Of a stretch of DNA of 64,000 nucleotides, positions 40,428-52,515 are shown piece by piece; positions within the stretch are counted from its first letter, which is position 1, and the number at the start of each line of letters is the position of its first letter. The stretch lies in assembly GCA_019137255.1 (NCBI GenBank), contig WPDH01000075.1, positions 1 through 64,000 on the forward strand, written 5' to 3'. Below the pieces are notes generated by a model. The model saw only the letters and a program-made list of their open reading frames with translations, was not told the DNA's origin and did not search any database. The translations under genes were made by a program, and so were the position numbers. Source of the stretch: Corinectria fuckeliana. Lineage: Eukaryota; Ascomycota; Sordariomycetes; Hypocreales; Nectriaceae.

Positions 40428-43400
40428 ATGGCGCCCAACCCCAGGAGCGGCGAGGTCAAGGAGGAGCTTCACCGGGCCATCAGGTCGCTCAGCCTCGACT
40501 ACCACCTGCACCTCCAGCTTCCGGACCCCACACTGTCCCCCAGCAAGCGTCGCCAGCAACGTCGCTCTAGCGAACAGGAGCGAGTCGATGCCATCTACAG
40601 CCGCGCTCACTTCCTGCAGTACAAGCACCCCAGACACCTCTCGACTAGCATTGGCCTTTTCCGCGAGCAGGCCGACCAGCTGCTCCGGGACTGGACCTCC
40701 GACAAGCGCAACGCCAGCATCAATCCCGACGCCGCTCCGAGTCTCGACCCACTTCGCGTCCGCCCGAACCTCGAGGAACGGGCCGCTCTTCAGACGCTTC
40801 TCCTCGATCTGCTTCGGGCCCGGGATGTCACTTCCACCCGGGTCACCCGGGTCACTCCAACCCGGACGAAGCGGCCGTCCCCCGAGTTTCCCGACCCTAA
40901 CCCAAAACGCCCTAAAGCTCGGCAGCTCCAAGATGACCATGGTTCGCAGAGCATCGCAGACAGCGTTGATGATATCCCGGTTAGAACTAGAGCCTCGACC
41001 CGCCCACCATCAGTAGCAGCGACTTCCTTTGCCCAGTCCCGGTCCTCTTCCTTTCTGAGCCGTTCTACAAGCTCGACCAAGCTTTCATTCGCATCATCTG
41101 TATTCTCGACTGTTGACAACGATGGCTCGAGTCAAATCACTATACCGTCCACCCCTCGCAAGCCTGTTCAGAGCTCCACGTCCAATGGAAACCAAGCTCT
41201 CGACTACTCATTTGGTCGATACGACACTCAACCTCTCAATTCTGAGACGAACGAGCTATCCCCAACCCAGCCAGAACCCCTCCACACCCCATACTCGAGC
41301 ATCCCAGAGATGGCAGAAATGCGTACCCCGACTCTTGATTCTAGGTCCAGCAAGCACACACCAACCTCGATAGACTCCACTGCCTCGACAACCTCAAATA
41401 CTCTAGCTGATCGCTTATCTCACATTTGGCGTAAGTCAGCAACTCCTCAGCTCGCTACTACAGACTCTAATCCCGAAGCAGCAAAGTTCCCCATCCGCGG
41501 TTTGAACCAGGCTCCCTTCATTATTGTTTGGGAGATCACGAGAGCTGCTATCCACTGCAATGTCGACTTGGCTGGATGGGACCTGGATTACAACAACAGC
41601 TGGCATGACCAGAGCAAGTTCAGGGGTAGGCTGGCCTCGCACCGTCTGTTCGTGGGGAAAGGTCTTCCTCCATCGTGTGACGCCAACTCTTGGGCAGCAG
41701 CCTTGGGTTCTTTCACTTCACACGACAAAAGCGTGACACTATCGGCAGAGCTATCGTACAGCCCTCACGAATCAGGCCCCTTTTTCTATCTCAAACTTCA
41801 GCCGCCTAGACTGGAGCTGGGCCATCGGCTGAGTCGTCGCTTTGGAGCTGATCGCTTCATGGAGGTGATTCTCCCATCGCCGACTTCAGAGAGGGAAGTG
41901 CCATTGGTGGTCAAGCAGAATCCCCAAGGTCCAGAGGAGATTATCAAATGGCTTACAGGCGACCCTCACTACTTCGTGGGCAGGACCTGGATCCCTTTCT
42001 TCACCCGCGATGCGAGGAAGACTGTGAAGGACCCTCGACCCTCAAACCCACAAAAGACTCGCAACGTCCTCCAAGATCGGATCTACTTCTTCGCCATTGA
42101 CGGCAATAGCTTTCGGCCGCCTGAAGCTCATTTTCCCATCCCGCTACCACAAGAGGCATTGGCACTCTTGACTCGGACGAAGATGCGGCGTTGCGATCTC
42201 CTGAATTGGGCGGTGAGCATCACCAACAATGCGCATCAGCCTGTACCTAAGCTGTTTTCCCGCCTCGCACTGAGTAAGTCTTCCACGAATCGAACTCGAC
42301 AGCTCTCCTAACATCAAGCAAGGTCTAAGTAGAACAATTCCGACTATTGTCCTAGAAAGCCATCAGATCATCTGTCGAGACACTGATCTTGGAAGCAAAG
42401 AAGTGATGAATGATGGCATCGGCAGGATGTCCCGCAGCTTTTCTCGCAAGGTGGCGATTCATCTTGGACTCTCGGATATTCCATGCTGCTACCAAGCCCG
42501 AATCGGAAGCGCCAAGGGGATTTGGATCGTTGACGTGGAGGATTTCGAAGACAACGACTGGATTGAGACGTACCCATCGCAACGGAAATGGAAATGCGAT
42601 TTCCAAGATATCCACCATCGAACGTTCGAGGTCCGCAACTGGGCAAGGGAACTACGACCAGCATCGCTCAATCAGCAATTCATACCGGTACTGGAAGCGC
42701 AGTCTCGACGCCCTGGTGCCATACGATCCGCCATTGCAAGACATCTAGTCGACGGCCTGCGGACGGAAATCGACGGTCAAATTGCTGCCATGAAGCATCC
42801 GATGGATCTTCGTGCATGGGTCAGACGGTCTGGCAATTCAGTTACTGGCCTTTCTCAAGGACACGTCCCATTCGTTGGTGGGCTACCAGAACGAGACGAG
42901 GATGTCATCCCATTCCTCCTCGACGCGGGTTTCGATACAAGCAAGAACGAGTTTCTTAGAGACCTGACCTGGGCCATGCGAAAGAGGCAGATGGACCAAC
43001 TCAAAGCCAAGATGAACATCAAAATCCCCCGGTCAACCTATGCCTACATGGTTGTTGACTTTACCGGCACGCTGGAGGAGGGTGAAGTGCAGCTTGCCTT
43101 CTCGTCCAAGTTCGAAGCTGGCGCTGAATCCGAGACACTGTTGGATGGCATTGAAGTTCTTGTTGCCAGAGCCCCCGCCCACTTTGTGAGCGACATCCAG
43201 AAGGTCAAGGCGGTATTCAAGCCGAAGCTCAAGTGGCTCAAAGACGTCATCGTGTTTTCGTCCAAGGGTAACTCTCCGCTTGCTGATATGCTCTCTGGAG
43301 GCGATTACGATGGCGATCAGGCGTGGGTTTGCTGGGACCCCGAGATCGTCCAGAACTTCAACAATTCGCCCGTGCCCGCTCAGCCAGACCTAGTCGGCTT

Positions 43401-44421
43401 GGGGTACCTTAAGAAATTCAACCCGACTTTCAAGTCGGTGATGGCCACTAATGTTGATATCGACAGCGCGTGCGCAGAGTTTCTCTACTCAGCCATGTCC
43501 TTCAGCATGCAACAATCTCTCCTGGGAATATGCACCTCGTTCAAGGAGAAGCTCTGCTACTTTGAGAACAGCGTCAGCAGTGAACGGGCCGTGGCGCTAA
43601 GCACTCTGGTGGGCTTGCTCGTCGATCAGAGTAAACAGGGTCTACTCTTCAGTGAGGACGACTTTCGTCGGATGAAGAGTAAGATGGAGATGCGGTCGAA
43701 GGAGCCTGAATACAAAAAAGAGAGGGGCTCCATAAATAACAGAGGACCCGTTCATATCCTCGATTTCCTCAGGTTCGGCGTTGCTAATGTCATCGTCGAG
43801 CAGTCTCTTGAGGAATTTTACAAGACCATCAGCAAAGAAAGCGTGATGAAGTGGGACAAGGACTTGACGCGGCTGGCTGACGAGTTTGAGGCGCTAAGCC
43901 AGTCGAGGACATATGGGAGGCTGCTTGCAGACCTGAATTCGAAAATCAAGGCTGTGGAATTAAAATGGAAGAAGAGCATGCAAAAGTTGGAGGCCGGGAC
44001 CAGCGACTTCAGGGTCAAGGTCAAGGAGATACACGACGAATGGGTCTCGATCCAGCCGCCGGAGGAGCTGTTGGCATCTAGGACAGTCACGGCACTTCTT
44101 GACGCCTGGAACGGGGACCCGGCCACGAGCAAATGGGCACTCTTGAAGGCATCCTGCACCTTCAAGCACTGCTACCGGACCACACACAAGATGGTGTGGA
44201 GAATTGCAGGGCATCAGCTTGCTTGGATGAAGGCGATGGCTTCTCGCGGCAGTGCGGACGTCAGCGCGGTGGCAGTCACGGCGCAAATGTGGAATGTGCT
44301 GAGGCCGGATACGCGGCGGATCACTGCGCTTGCTGCTCGACGTGACGACAACGAGAGCATTGCGGCGATAGACGAGGTGACGGAGTTTGATGATGACGGC
44401 ACTCTTCTTGACGATTCCTAG
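40428..44421 (+). CDS. RNA-dependent RNA polymerase (QDE-1/SAD-1/Rdp1 family)
   Basis: Two exons, 40428-42273 and 42323-44421 (intron 49 bp, GTAAGT...CAAG), give 1314 aa. Residues 1-340 are Ser/Thr/Arg-rich and mostly disordered. The RdRP region follows (VWEITRAAIHCNVDL, GDPHYFVGRTWIPFF, VMNDGIGRMSRSF). The catalytic loop is GGDYDGDQAWVCWD with DYDGD at 943-947; the three Asp bind Mg in the two-barrel active site shared with cellular RNA polymerases. The helical C-terminal part ends in an acidic tail. The enzyme makes double-stranded RNA from aberrant transcripts for RNA silencing (quelling, meiotic silencing or small-RNA amplification). Which of the usual three fungal paralogues this is cannot be decided here. 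Confidence 0.96.
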
Positions 44422-44826
44422 ACGGAGGTGTTTGGAGGGATCCGATGTTTTTGAGATTTGGAGATGGCCCTGGCTGAGAGACTGCTCTGGGTGGCGGGCA
44501 TTTGTGTTGGTTTTAGATGTATGATCAAGGATACCCGGGTGTGTTAGATATTTAAAGGTTGGTTCGGGGGGTCTTCAGAATGGACGACCAGGTTGGGGTG
44601 AAGACGGACGCAAGAACTGTGTTTCTTTGGACTCTTCGGCGGTAATGGGGGCTCTCATTGAGGAAAGGCACGATGGATTTCTTGAGGTTGTTGGTAGGCT
44701 GACTATACAGCACGGATCGTCTCGAGTTTTCAGATCAACAGAAGCAGGGTAGTTGGTCACTGCAGACCTAAAAACCCCTGCATCGTATGTGCCATAGCCT
44801 ATCTAACGTGGTTAAACATGCAGAAA
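44422..44826. other. Intergenic between convergent genes, nothing seen
   Basis: 405 bp between the stop codons of the polymerase and methyltransferase genes; 3' UTRs only. Confidence 0.45.
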
Positions 44827-46046
44827 TCACCATGGCGATTCGGCTGGCGCAAGTGGCTTCCGGCCATACACGATAGTCCTACGCAAGTCAGCAAAAAGGG
44901 CCACATTCTCTCGTCTCACACCTGTCCAGCAAGAACAACTCACAACTGACACCAGGCAAAGTTGGACTTCTTCCTCATCTCCTGGCGGAACTCGGCAACC
45001 AGCAGCAGAACCTCGTCCCGCTGCCAGCCCATGACCTGGGTCAGCAGGAAGATGGCGAAGCCCTCGATGCTCTCGTCGAGGGCCAGCTGGAACAGCAGCC
45101 CGGCCTGCTGCAGCTTGGGGTCCCTGGGCCAGCCGTGCATGGGCGCCTTGACCTTCTTCTCGACGACGTCGACGAAGCCCGCGGCGAGCATGGCGTCGCG
45201 CATCGTGTGGCCGCAGGCGATGGCGAAGGTGCGGCCCATCTTCTCGCCGCCCTCGTAGAAGAGGTCGGCCCAGCGGTTGAAGACGTGGTCGGCGGGCAGG
45301 GCGACGTGGTCCGACTGCAGGCGCACGTCCGTCTCCATGTCCTGCACCCAGGCGCCGGGCTTGAGGTGGCGGAGGGCCTTGCGGTACAGGCCCACCCAGT
45401 CGGGGACGCTGCCGTACAGGGCGCGCAGGTGCACGAAGTCGAAGTGGTCGGCGGGCCAGGTCCAGTCCTGCAGGCAGTCGTCGATGACGAACTCGACGTT
45501 GGGCGGCACCCACGGCGGCTGGATGGGGCTGAGGTCGGTGCCGACGATCTCGGCGTGCGGGAGCTGGTCGCCGAGGTCGATGGCCCAGATGCCGGTGCCG
45601 GTGCCGACGTCGAGCACGCGGGCGGGGCCGGATCCGGGGCCGTCGCCGTCGCCGTCGCCGAGGGGCGCGAAGTAGAGCCGGTCGTCGAGCGCCATCAGCA
45701 GCGCGTTGTGGATGATGTCCAGGCCCTCGTTCTGCTGGTCGTCGTTGGGCGCCCAGTACTCGGTCGTCTTGATGTTCTCGTACGTGCGCCCGTGCAGCCG
45801 CCGGTATTCGAGGATGCTGTCTGAGATGGACGTGGTGGACGACGCGATGCTGGCCGTGCCGATGGCTGAGTCGGCGTCCGTGTTGTCGTCGTCATCATGA
45901 TCATCGTTGTCGTTGTCGTTGCCAACAAGCCCGGGATCGGCCTCGATGCGCGGCGAGGAGCCCGGGAGGTCCGGATAGTCCGGGGGGGACGACTTGGGCG
46001 GCGTTTTAGGCGATGGTCCCTTTTCGGGCGAACTGCGATCGGCCAT
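44827..46046 (-). CDS. LaeA-like SAM-dependent methyltransferase
   Basis: Two exons, 46046-44944 and 44878-44827 (intron 64 bp), give 384 aa. The short second exon adds the conserved ending IVYGRKPL, which the unspliced frame would lose. The N-terminus is Pro/Ser-rich, then Asp/Asn-rich (DNDNDDHDDDDN). The core is a class I methyltransferase: RVLDVGTGTGIWAIDLGDQ (motif I), IVGTDLSPIQPPWVPPNV (motif II with acidic residue) and FDFVHLRALYGSV (motif III/IV). Fungal genomes carry many of these LaeA-like/methyltransferase-domain proteins. LaeA itself governs secondary metabolism, but this paralogue's substrate is unknown. The start ATG at 46046 follows an open but non-homologous upstream frame. 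Confidence 0.88.
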
Positions 46047-46893
46047 GATGAGGACGGATGGATGGATAGATGGATGGATTGCCTTTATTTTCTTGCTTTG
46101 CAAAAGACCCGGCAGACGGGGACCGGGGAACGAGGCATTTCCTTCCCACACAGGCGTTATCCCGACTTTCAAGGCGACTCACAGATAAGTAACCCGTACA
46201 ACGGGATCTAACGTTGGACTGGTGCAACGGGCCGCCCCGCACTAGATAGTGAGCTAACGTTAGCTGTTCATGGCCAGATGTTTCCCGTCTTAGTCAGTAC
46301 TCCGTAAGTATCGGGAGACAGACTGGCCAAGAACGGATACATTTTGGGTGACGAACTGCTTGCTAAGAACAGTATGAGCAGACTACGGCGACCCACTGTT
46401 TTGTTCTTCTCGTCATACTTGGGCTAAGTCTAGAGCTGACTCCTCTTTCATAGGTACACCAGACAACCCTGTGCTCCTTGACAGCCTCTTCGATCTTGGC
46501 TTTTCAAACATGTCCAGTATGGTCGACTCAACTGAAACATTTGCCCATGCCAAGCCGAGTAGTGTCAACTCCCGGCGGGCAACACGCCAATGCCGTCATC
46601 TGTGAGACGCTGGGTATCACTGGCGACTCCGGCCGATGTAATACGTTCTCAACCAGGTTCTCAGCATGTCACACGGAACGCTTGAGCAACGACAGCCGTG
46701 GGGGAATATTTAATCTACCTAGTTTCGACGAAATGAAGCCCTCGCGTTGGAGGGTTCCCTAACCCAACACGTACCTGCAACGCCAGTTTCGCCTTTCCCG
46801 ATTTGTTTTCCCAAGGTATCAACGCCAATGCATCTATCAGACATATAGACTACTACTCACAAGACAACACGCAGGCAACAGTGAGCATTTCTC
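46047..46893. other. Intergenic, nothing supported
   Basis: 847 bp holding the 5' region of the methyltransferase gene, including GGAT-type short repeats near 46056-46080, and the 3' region of the arylsulfotransferase-like gene. A small plus-strand frame at 46478-46762 has no support. Confidence 0.4.
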
Positions 46894-48762
46894 TCAGTCG
46901 ATGCGCCTCTCCTCCGGCTCGATCCGCTCATACTTGCCGCCGCCGCGGTCCCAGCTCTGGAGGCGGTGTCGTCGTCTCCAGAACCAGCGGCCCAGCGTCG
47001 AGACGGCGAGCACCGCGCCAAAGACCACGCCCAGCACGACGAACCGGGCCAGGGCGGACTCGGCGGCGGGCCAGATGCTCGTGACGTGCGCGGGCATCAG
47101 GCACGGCTGGCCGGTGGCCATGTCGATGACAAACGTCGAGCCCAGGATGGTGCCCTCGGCGGTGAGGGCGGCCGCAGCCATGTAGCGGTGGCGCGAGTGG
47201 CCGCCCAGGTACACCTCGGTCTCGAAGCCGGTGCGGCTGGCGACGGCGACGACGCGCTCGTGGCCGTCGACGGTGTTGGCGTACTCGGACGCGAGCTGCG
47301 CGGGGGCATCGGTGTTAGCGGGCACGGAGCTGGCCGGGGTGGCGACGAGGGGGGTCGGGATAGGCATGGGGGAACCTACCACTACCCACGAGGCAATGTC
47401 GGTGGCGCCGTTCCACGACAGCCAGACGGTGGCGTTCTCGGTGGTGCGGTGCGGCGCGTCGATGGCGGCGCTGGGGAGCCATCGCGGGCGGCCGGTCCAG
47501 TCGTGCTTGGACACGCGGTACGCGAACATGTCGTTCTGGAAGCCCTCGCCCAGCTTGCCGCGCTGCACGTCCATGACCACGGCGCCGTCGGCCGCGTACT
47601 CGACGAAGCCCGGGTTGTAGCCCCACCCGACCATGACGCCGCCGCCGCCGAGCGCCGCGAGCCCGCCCATGGCCCCGGAGTCGACCCGCTCCGGGTGGTA
47701 GTACTCGCGCACGACGCGCGCCGTCCGGGCCTCGGCGTCGATGGCCAGGTGCAGCCCGCGGCTCCGGCACCCGCCCTCCCCGCAGGGCCCCGTGTACTCG
47801 CCGTGGTTGTCGAACATGGTGATGTGGCTCTGGTTCCGGTAGAAGCGCGCGTCGTGCTGCCACCCGAAGTTGGTGGCCTGGCCGCCGCTGAGGTCGAGGA
47901 ACTGGTTGCGCCGGCCGCCGAGCACCCACAGCGGGTGGCCGTCGCGGCCCGAGACGAGCGCCAGCAGCGACATGTGCCGGCTGGAGATGAGGTAGTCGCC
48001 GTCGTCGGTCTTGTCCACCGAGTTGATGTGGAAGAAGTCGAAGCCCGAGTCGTCGCCGACGCCGAAGCCGTCGCCGTAGCGCGCGTACGTGTCGGACGCG
48101 GCGAAGTGCGGCGTGGCCCGCCACTCGAAGACGACCTCGTTGGTGACGAGGTCGACCTCCTGGAAGCCGTTCTCCATCAGCAGGCCGTCGGCCGGGCCCC
48201 CGAGCGACGTGCAGTCCCAGGGGATGCTCCAGTACGTGGTGAAGATGGCGGTGCCGGCGGGCGTGACCTGCATCTCGTGCATGTCGGCCAGCGTGTCGTC
48301 GATGCCCTGGGCCGTGACGTTGTAGAGCAGGTCGTAGTGCTCGTTGTACACGAGGCCGTAGCCGTTGGCGTGGCCGCGGTTGTGGACGCCCTCCCAGAAG
48401 ACGAGGTGGCGGGAGCCGTTGATGGTCTGGACGTGCGCCGTGTAGGTGTTGTCGTAGCGCTGGTCGGCGTAGACGAGGCTGAGGTCGCGGGCGTCGAGGA
48501 TCATGGGGCCGGCGCGCATCGTGCCGTAGACGGAGGCGAGGAAGATGTACGCCGCGTCGTCGGCCGCGCTCCGGTTGTACGAGTTGACGTGCAGCACCGG
48601 CGCCACGATGTCCGACGACCGGAACGTCTGGCTGGGGAAGCCGCCGGTGGCGTTGGCGAGCGCCGTGAACTCGTCGATGCTGTTGTGCAGCGTCACGTCG
48701 GCCGCCGAGGAGCCGGTCCAGGCGAGCGCGGCCAGCGCCGTGCTTCTCCAGCTAGGCGCCAT
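46894..48762 (-). CDS. Arylsulfotransferase-family (ASST-like) membrane-anchored secreted protein
   Basis: Single exon, 622 aa from the ATG at 48762, chosen because a signal peptide (MAPSWRSTALAALAWTGSSA) follows; the frame continues upstream but lies in 5' UTR-like sequence. The luminal part is a beta-propeller-like region with DMHEMQVTPAGTAIFTTYW, DFFHINSVDKTDDGDYLISSRH, LWVLGG and FGWQHDARFYRNQSHITMFDNH, as in the fungal arylsulfotransferase family (Pfam Arylsulfotran_2). Several Asn-x-Ser/Thr sites are present. One hydrophobic helix near residues 570-595 and a basic tail (RWFWRRRHR) make it a type I membrane protein. Bacterial relatives move sulfate between phenols; activity of the fungal group is, to my knowledge, poorly established. 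Confidence 0.85.
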   Translation of the reverse strand: MAPSWRSTALAALAWTGSSAADVTLHNSIDEFTALANATGGFPSQTFRSSDIVAPVLHVNSYNRSAADDAAYIFLASVYGTMRAGPMILDARDLSLVYADQRYDNTYTAHVQTINGSRHLVFWEGVHNRGHANGYGLVYNEHYDLLYNVTAQGIDDTLADMHEMQVTPAGTAIFTTYWSIPWDCTSLGGPADGLLMENGFQEVDLVTNEVVFEWRATPHFAASDTYARYGDGFGVGDDSGFDFFHINSVDKTDDGDYLISSRHMSLLALVSGRDGHPLWVLGGRRNQFLDLSGGQATNFGWQHDARFYRNQSHITMFDNHGEYTGPCGEGGCRSRGLHLAIDAEARTARVVREYYHPERVDSGAMGGLAALGGGGVMVGWGYNPGFVEYAADGAVVMDVQRGKLGEGFQNDMFAYRVSKHDWTGRPRWLPSAAIDAPHRTTENATVWLSWNGATDIASWVVVGSPMPIPTPLVATPASSVPANTDAPAQLASEYANTVDGHERVVAVASRTGFETEVYLGGHSRHRYMAAAALTAEGTILGSTFVIDMATGQPCLMPAHVTSIWPAAESALARFVVLGVVFGAVLAVSTLGRWFWRRRHRLQSWDRGGGKYERIEPEERRID

Positions 48763-51700
48763 TCGGAGGAGGAGAGGCCGCAGAGATGCTGGAGAATAGG
48801 ATTGTTGTAGTCGGAAATATACTGAATCAAACTGTCGGTAGTGGCGAGGGTGAGGGTGGGGGTGAGGGAGCCGTAGGTTTTGCCCTGGTTTAAGGGACGA
48901 TATCAGGATACAGAGACGGCCTGGGCGAGAGCAATAGTGGTCGTAGCAGTCGCGGTAAAGATTGGACGCATCAATAGATGTGATGTGCGGGAATGGCGAG
49001 GCGAGTATAGTAACAACGGCCTCGCGAGCAAGCGAGACCGGGCAGGACCGAACAGAAGACGGATGGAGATGGAGGACCAAGTCGAAGTCGAAGACGGCGA
49101 ACTGGTCGCGTGGTAATGAAGTCTCGCGGAATTAGAAGTACAGGCAAGAGACAAAGAAAGCAAAAGAGAGTATAAAGTGAGAGAAGATACAGAATACAGA
49201 GGATACAGAGGATGGGTAGAAAGAAGGAGATGGAGGACAAAAGGATTCAACCTATGCTGTGGCGGTCCGAGACCAGGTTTGACAGAGATGACAATAGAGA
49301 TGCGGCATCGAGGGACGGCCATCCTGATATAACCTGCAATGCTAGTCAGTCAACCTTGGCCAGGGTTCACGCAGGGGTGTACAGCAGAGGAAGTCGGGAT
49401 GTGCTACTGTCTAGTTAGTCTACGTAGGTAGTGTGTAAGTCGAGGGAGGGTGGATGTAAGACGCAAGGCCTCCACGTCCAGCGCAGAGAAGAGGCTCACC
49501 CACCCGCCGTCCACTCGTTGCCCACTCTGTCGCTCCAAGCGGAAACAAGGATGCCACGAATAAGACCGGATCGGGCTTAGAGGAGTCGCCGCTCTGCGCG
49601 TGTGCACGAAACAAGCCTCTCCTCGCTGCGTGGACGGTCGGAGGTGACGTACGACAGCTGGGGGTTGAGCATTGTGTGACCTTGGATGCACCTTGGATGC
49701 TCGTTGTTTTGCGGCATAGTTACCTACCCAGCAGAGGTTCTTATTGCTGTGGAGAGAGGCTGGTGCCGTGTCGCTGTAGAGAAGGCCGCTGCAGAGGAGG
49801 AGGCGTGACGATGCCCATGGAGCAGATTAACCATGCCGCCAGTCACAAAGATCATCACTAATCTCGACGACGAAACAACCCGTGCCATTGTCGTTCACTG
49901 CCCTTGTCATCCCAGGGTTCTCCGTCCCTCGACTTTCTAGAGATGACAAAGAGCCGCCCATCCCATCCGCTCTGCTTCTCTCAGGCTCACCAATGTCTCA
50001 AGCGAATGACGAACGAGTTGCTTCCCTCAGGCAAGGCAAGAAACCTCGAGGCCAACGAAAGAAATCCTCTGCATGGCTCACCCACGGAGTCCCCTGAAAC
50101 AAGTCTGCAACAGCGCAACGCCTACCACAACAGCGATCAAGCCAAAAAGCCATTAAAAGCAGCGTCGCACACCCACCAACAACCTAGGGCCCCTTGCCAA
50201 CCCGTCTCCGCTCCGCTCCGCTCGACTGGGGAGGGGGGCCGTTGACGCAAGCCCGGCGCAGGGTTCGGGCGGTCGCCCGGCCTTGATTCGCAAATACATG
50301 GAGTAGGCGAGTTGACTAGAACGCTGACGGAGAGGAGAAAGATATCCTGATGGGGTGCTTGCCGCGCGGTTGTGCGGGTTTGCGTACGTACGTATGTTTT
50401 GTTTTTTTCCCCCCCATCAAACAAAGCAAACAGGTGACGAAGACGAGGGACCTTTGTTACCTACATAGCAACTTATGCTGCTGATCGGAATGAACGGTTG
50501 AGGCAGCTCGCGGATATATCATCCTCGAGGGTTACCGGAGTTCGCAGCAACCCCAACGTCCTTTCCGTGTACATGAACAAACCCCGAAGAATGCCGGCAG
50601 CCCAAAGAACCAAAGGCATCCATCCATCATCCATCCTCTCGCCACACTCACCGGGAGGTGCATGCTGTTCAAGCCTCAGACAGCCTGCGTGCCAAGAAAT
50701 GTGACCGGATGCTTGATCGCACGCACGCAGCCCCAGTCATGATTTTGCCTCGTGGGCGCTGGGCGCAGGGGCAAGCAATACGCGCGTTCTGACACGACTG
50801 ATTAGTTCGGGGAGGGCCGGGGGAAAGGCCGGGGAGCCGCGCGACGTCCCGAACGAAACGACGAGTTGTCCAAGGGCCAAGGAAAGAACTCCGCGCGTGG
50901 GGGGTGAGAGTTGACAAAGGTGGTTCTTTTTCTTTATTTTTTGGCGGTTTTTGTTTATTGTCTCCCTCAAGGGACGGGCCAGGAAATGGATCGGATTACG
51001 TGGCTGGACTTGTGAACGATGCTGATCCCCATGTCCTCCTTGTGTCTCAACATTGAGATACGTAGTTAATAAGGGACGCTCTCCACAATTCGAGACTACC
51101 GGGAAGCTGGAATTATGGAGATAGGGGGGCCGACACCCGCGAGCATGGCACCGGGTGGCGGTGGTGCTATACATAGTCCAGATGTAGTTCGCTGGCTTCG
51201 TTGACAGTTGATTCCCGCCCGCGGTGGTTTGACGCGAGGAAGCGTCTGTCTGAAGCCGGGTTCATGGTCTTTAGATGGACTATCCTTTCTCCTCCTTCGA
51301 TCCGCCTCCAAAATGCCGCGGTGACGACGTCGGCAGTGATGCTTGCGAGGGTCTGGCGACAACCCGACGATGCATCCACCGACATCCGACACATGACGTC
51401 CACTTGAACTTTTGCATGACGGGCGGCAACCAGCGAGGAAGCCCGTCCATTCATTCCCAGATACAGGGGGGGGCTTTTCGTAGCGCGCACCCCTAGAAAA
51501 GTCCCCGAAAATAAGTATGGAGCTGCGACTCCCGCCGATCCGGGCCTCGGGGCTTGGTGGTTCTAGAACTATTGCCGACGGCCGACGGCGCCTGGAAGGC
51601 TTCCGCGGTTTTGCCTAATGCGGTAGATTATCCGTTTGGGTGAGGGGTTACCTACAACGTATTCGATCCCATCGACGATTAACGATGAGTAGTTTGCTTT

Positions 51701-52515
51701 GCTTTTTTAACCTTTCGCATAGAGACAAGGTTTAAGCTGATGGACGCTCGCTGCCAATATGATCGAGCAATTCCGAGGATCCTTCTCAGTAAGTGACCAT
51801 CTATCCAGCGTGGCCGAGCACTCACACCGACCTAGTGACTCCGTCATGGCGAGGAAGGACGCCGCGTTCAAGGAACAGTCATGTCGGATCTGCACCTTTA
51901 CCGTTGCAGTGCTTCCGGTATGCTCAACCTTGTACAAGAACATTTCTTCGGGGCCTCGCGCTCAAGATGCTCAATGGTCCATGTCAGTCAGTACTGCTCG
52001 GAAGGACAGGTTTACACATCACGACAATGATGCAACAGCACCGGAAACACTCAATTACAAACACGGACGCCGTCTAGAGTATCCATATCAAAGCTTACCG
52101 TCCGTTTCTTACAGAATGTCGCCTCCTGCCACGCCCCATGCCTCTTACTTCGTTGCCCACAAGGTTCAATTGCCCGGTTCAATTGCCTTCAGTCACTGTT
52201 CATCCCATTAAACGACTTCAGAACACGAGGCCAGTTACCAATTGCAAGTATTCGCATGTTTCTATAGGTATTACGCTGGCATCCCTCGAAAGCTCGCTAT
52301 TTCATCGCACGTTAGACCTCACAACTTCACAGCCCACGACAAGAGACACGACATATTTCCTCAAGTATGTTACAATTGAATTACCCCCACAGGGGGCTAC
52401 CCAGAAAAGATATATATGTATATCTACAGTCGACAGAACAAATCTACTGCGCACCCTTCAACAGTCGCGGGCCACCACCATCCAAGGGGTTGACCCGACT
52501 TCCTTCACGCCCCGT
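48763..52515. other. Gene-poor 3.75 kb, no gene supported
   Basis: The left part is the 5' flank of the arylsulfotransferase-like gene, with a long AGAGATACAGA-type purine tract near 49140-49230. The right part is the 3' flank of the LPMO-like gene. Open frames up to about 150 codons (for example 51759-52211 plus) show no motif, and no tRNA-like B box was found by eye. Confidence 0.45.

Noticed and set aside
46966..48810. Open frame of about 614 codons on the plus strand
   Set aside because: It is exactly antisense to the arylsulfotransferase-like gene and is a side effect of GC-rich third positions. It is low-complexity in Val, Gly and Arg without motifs.
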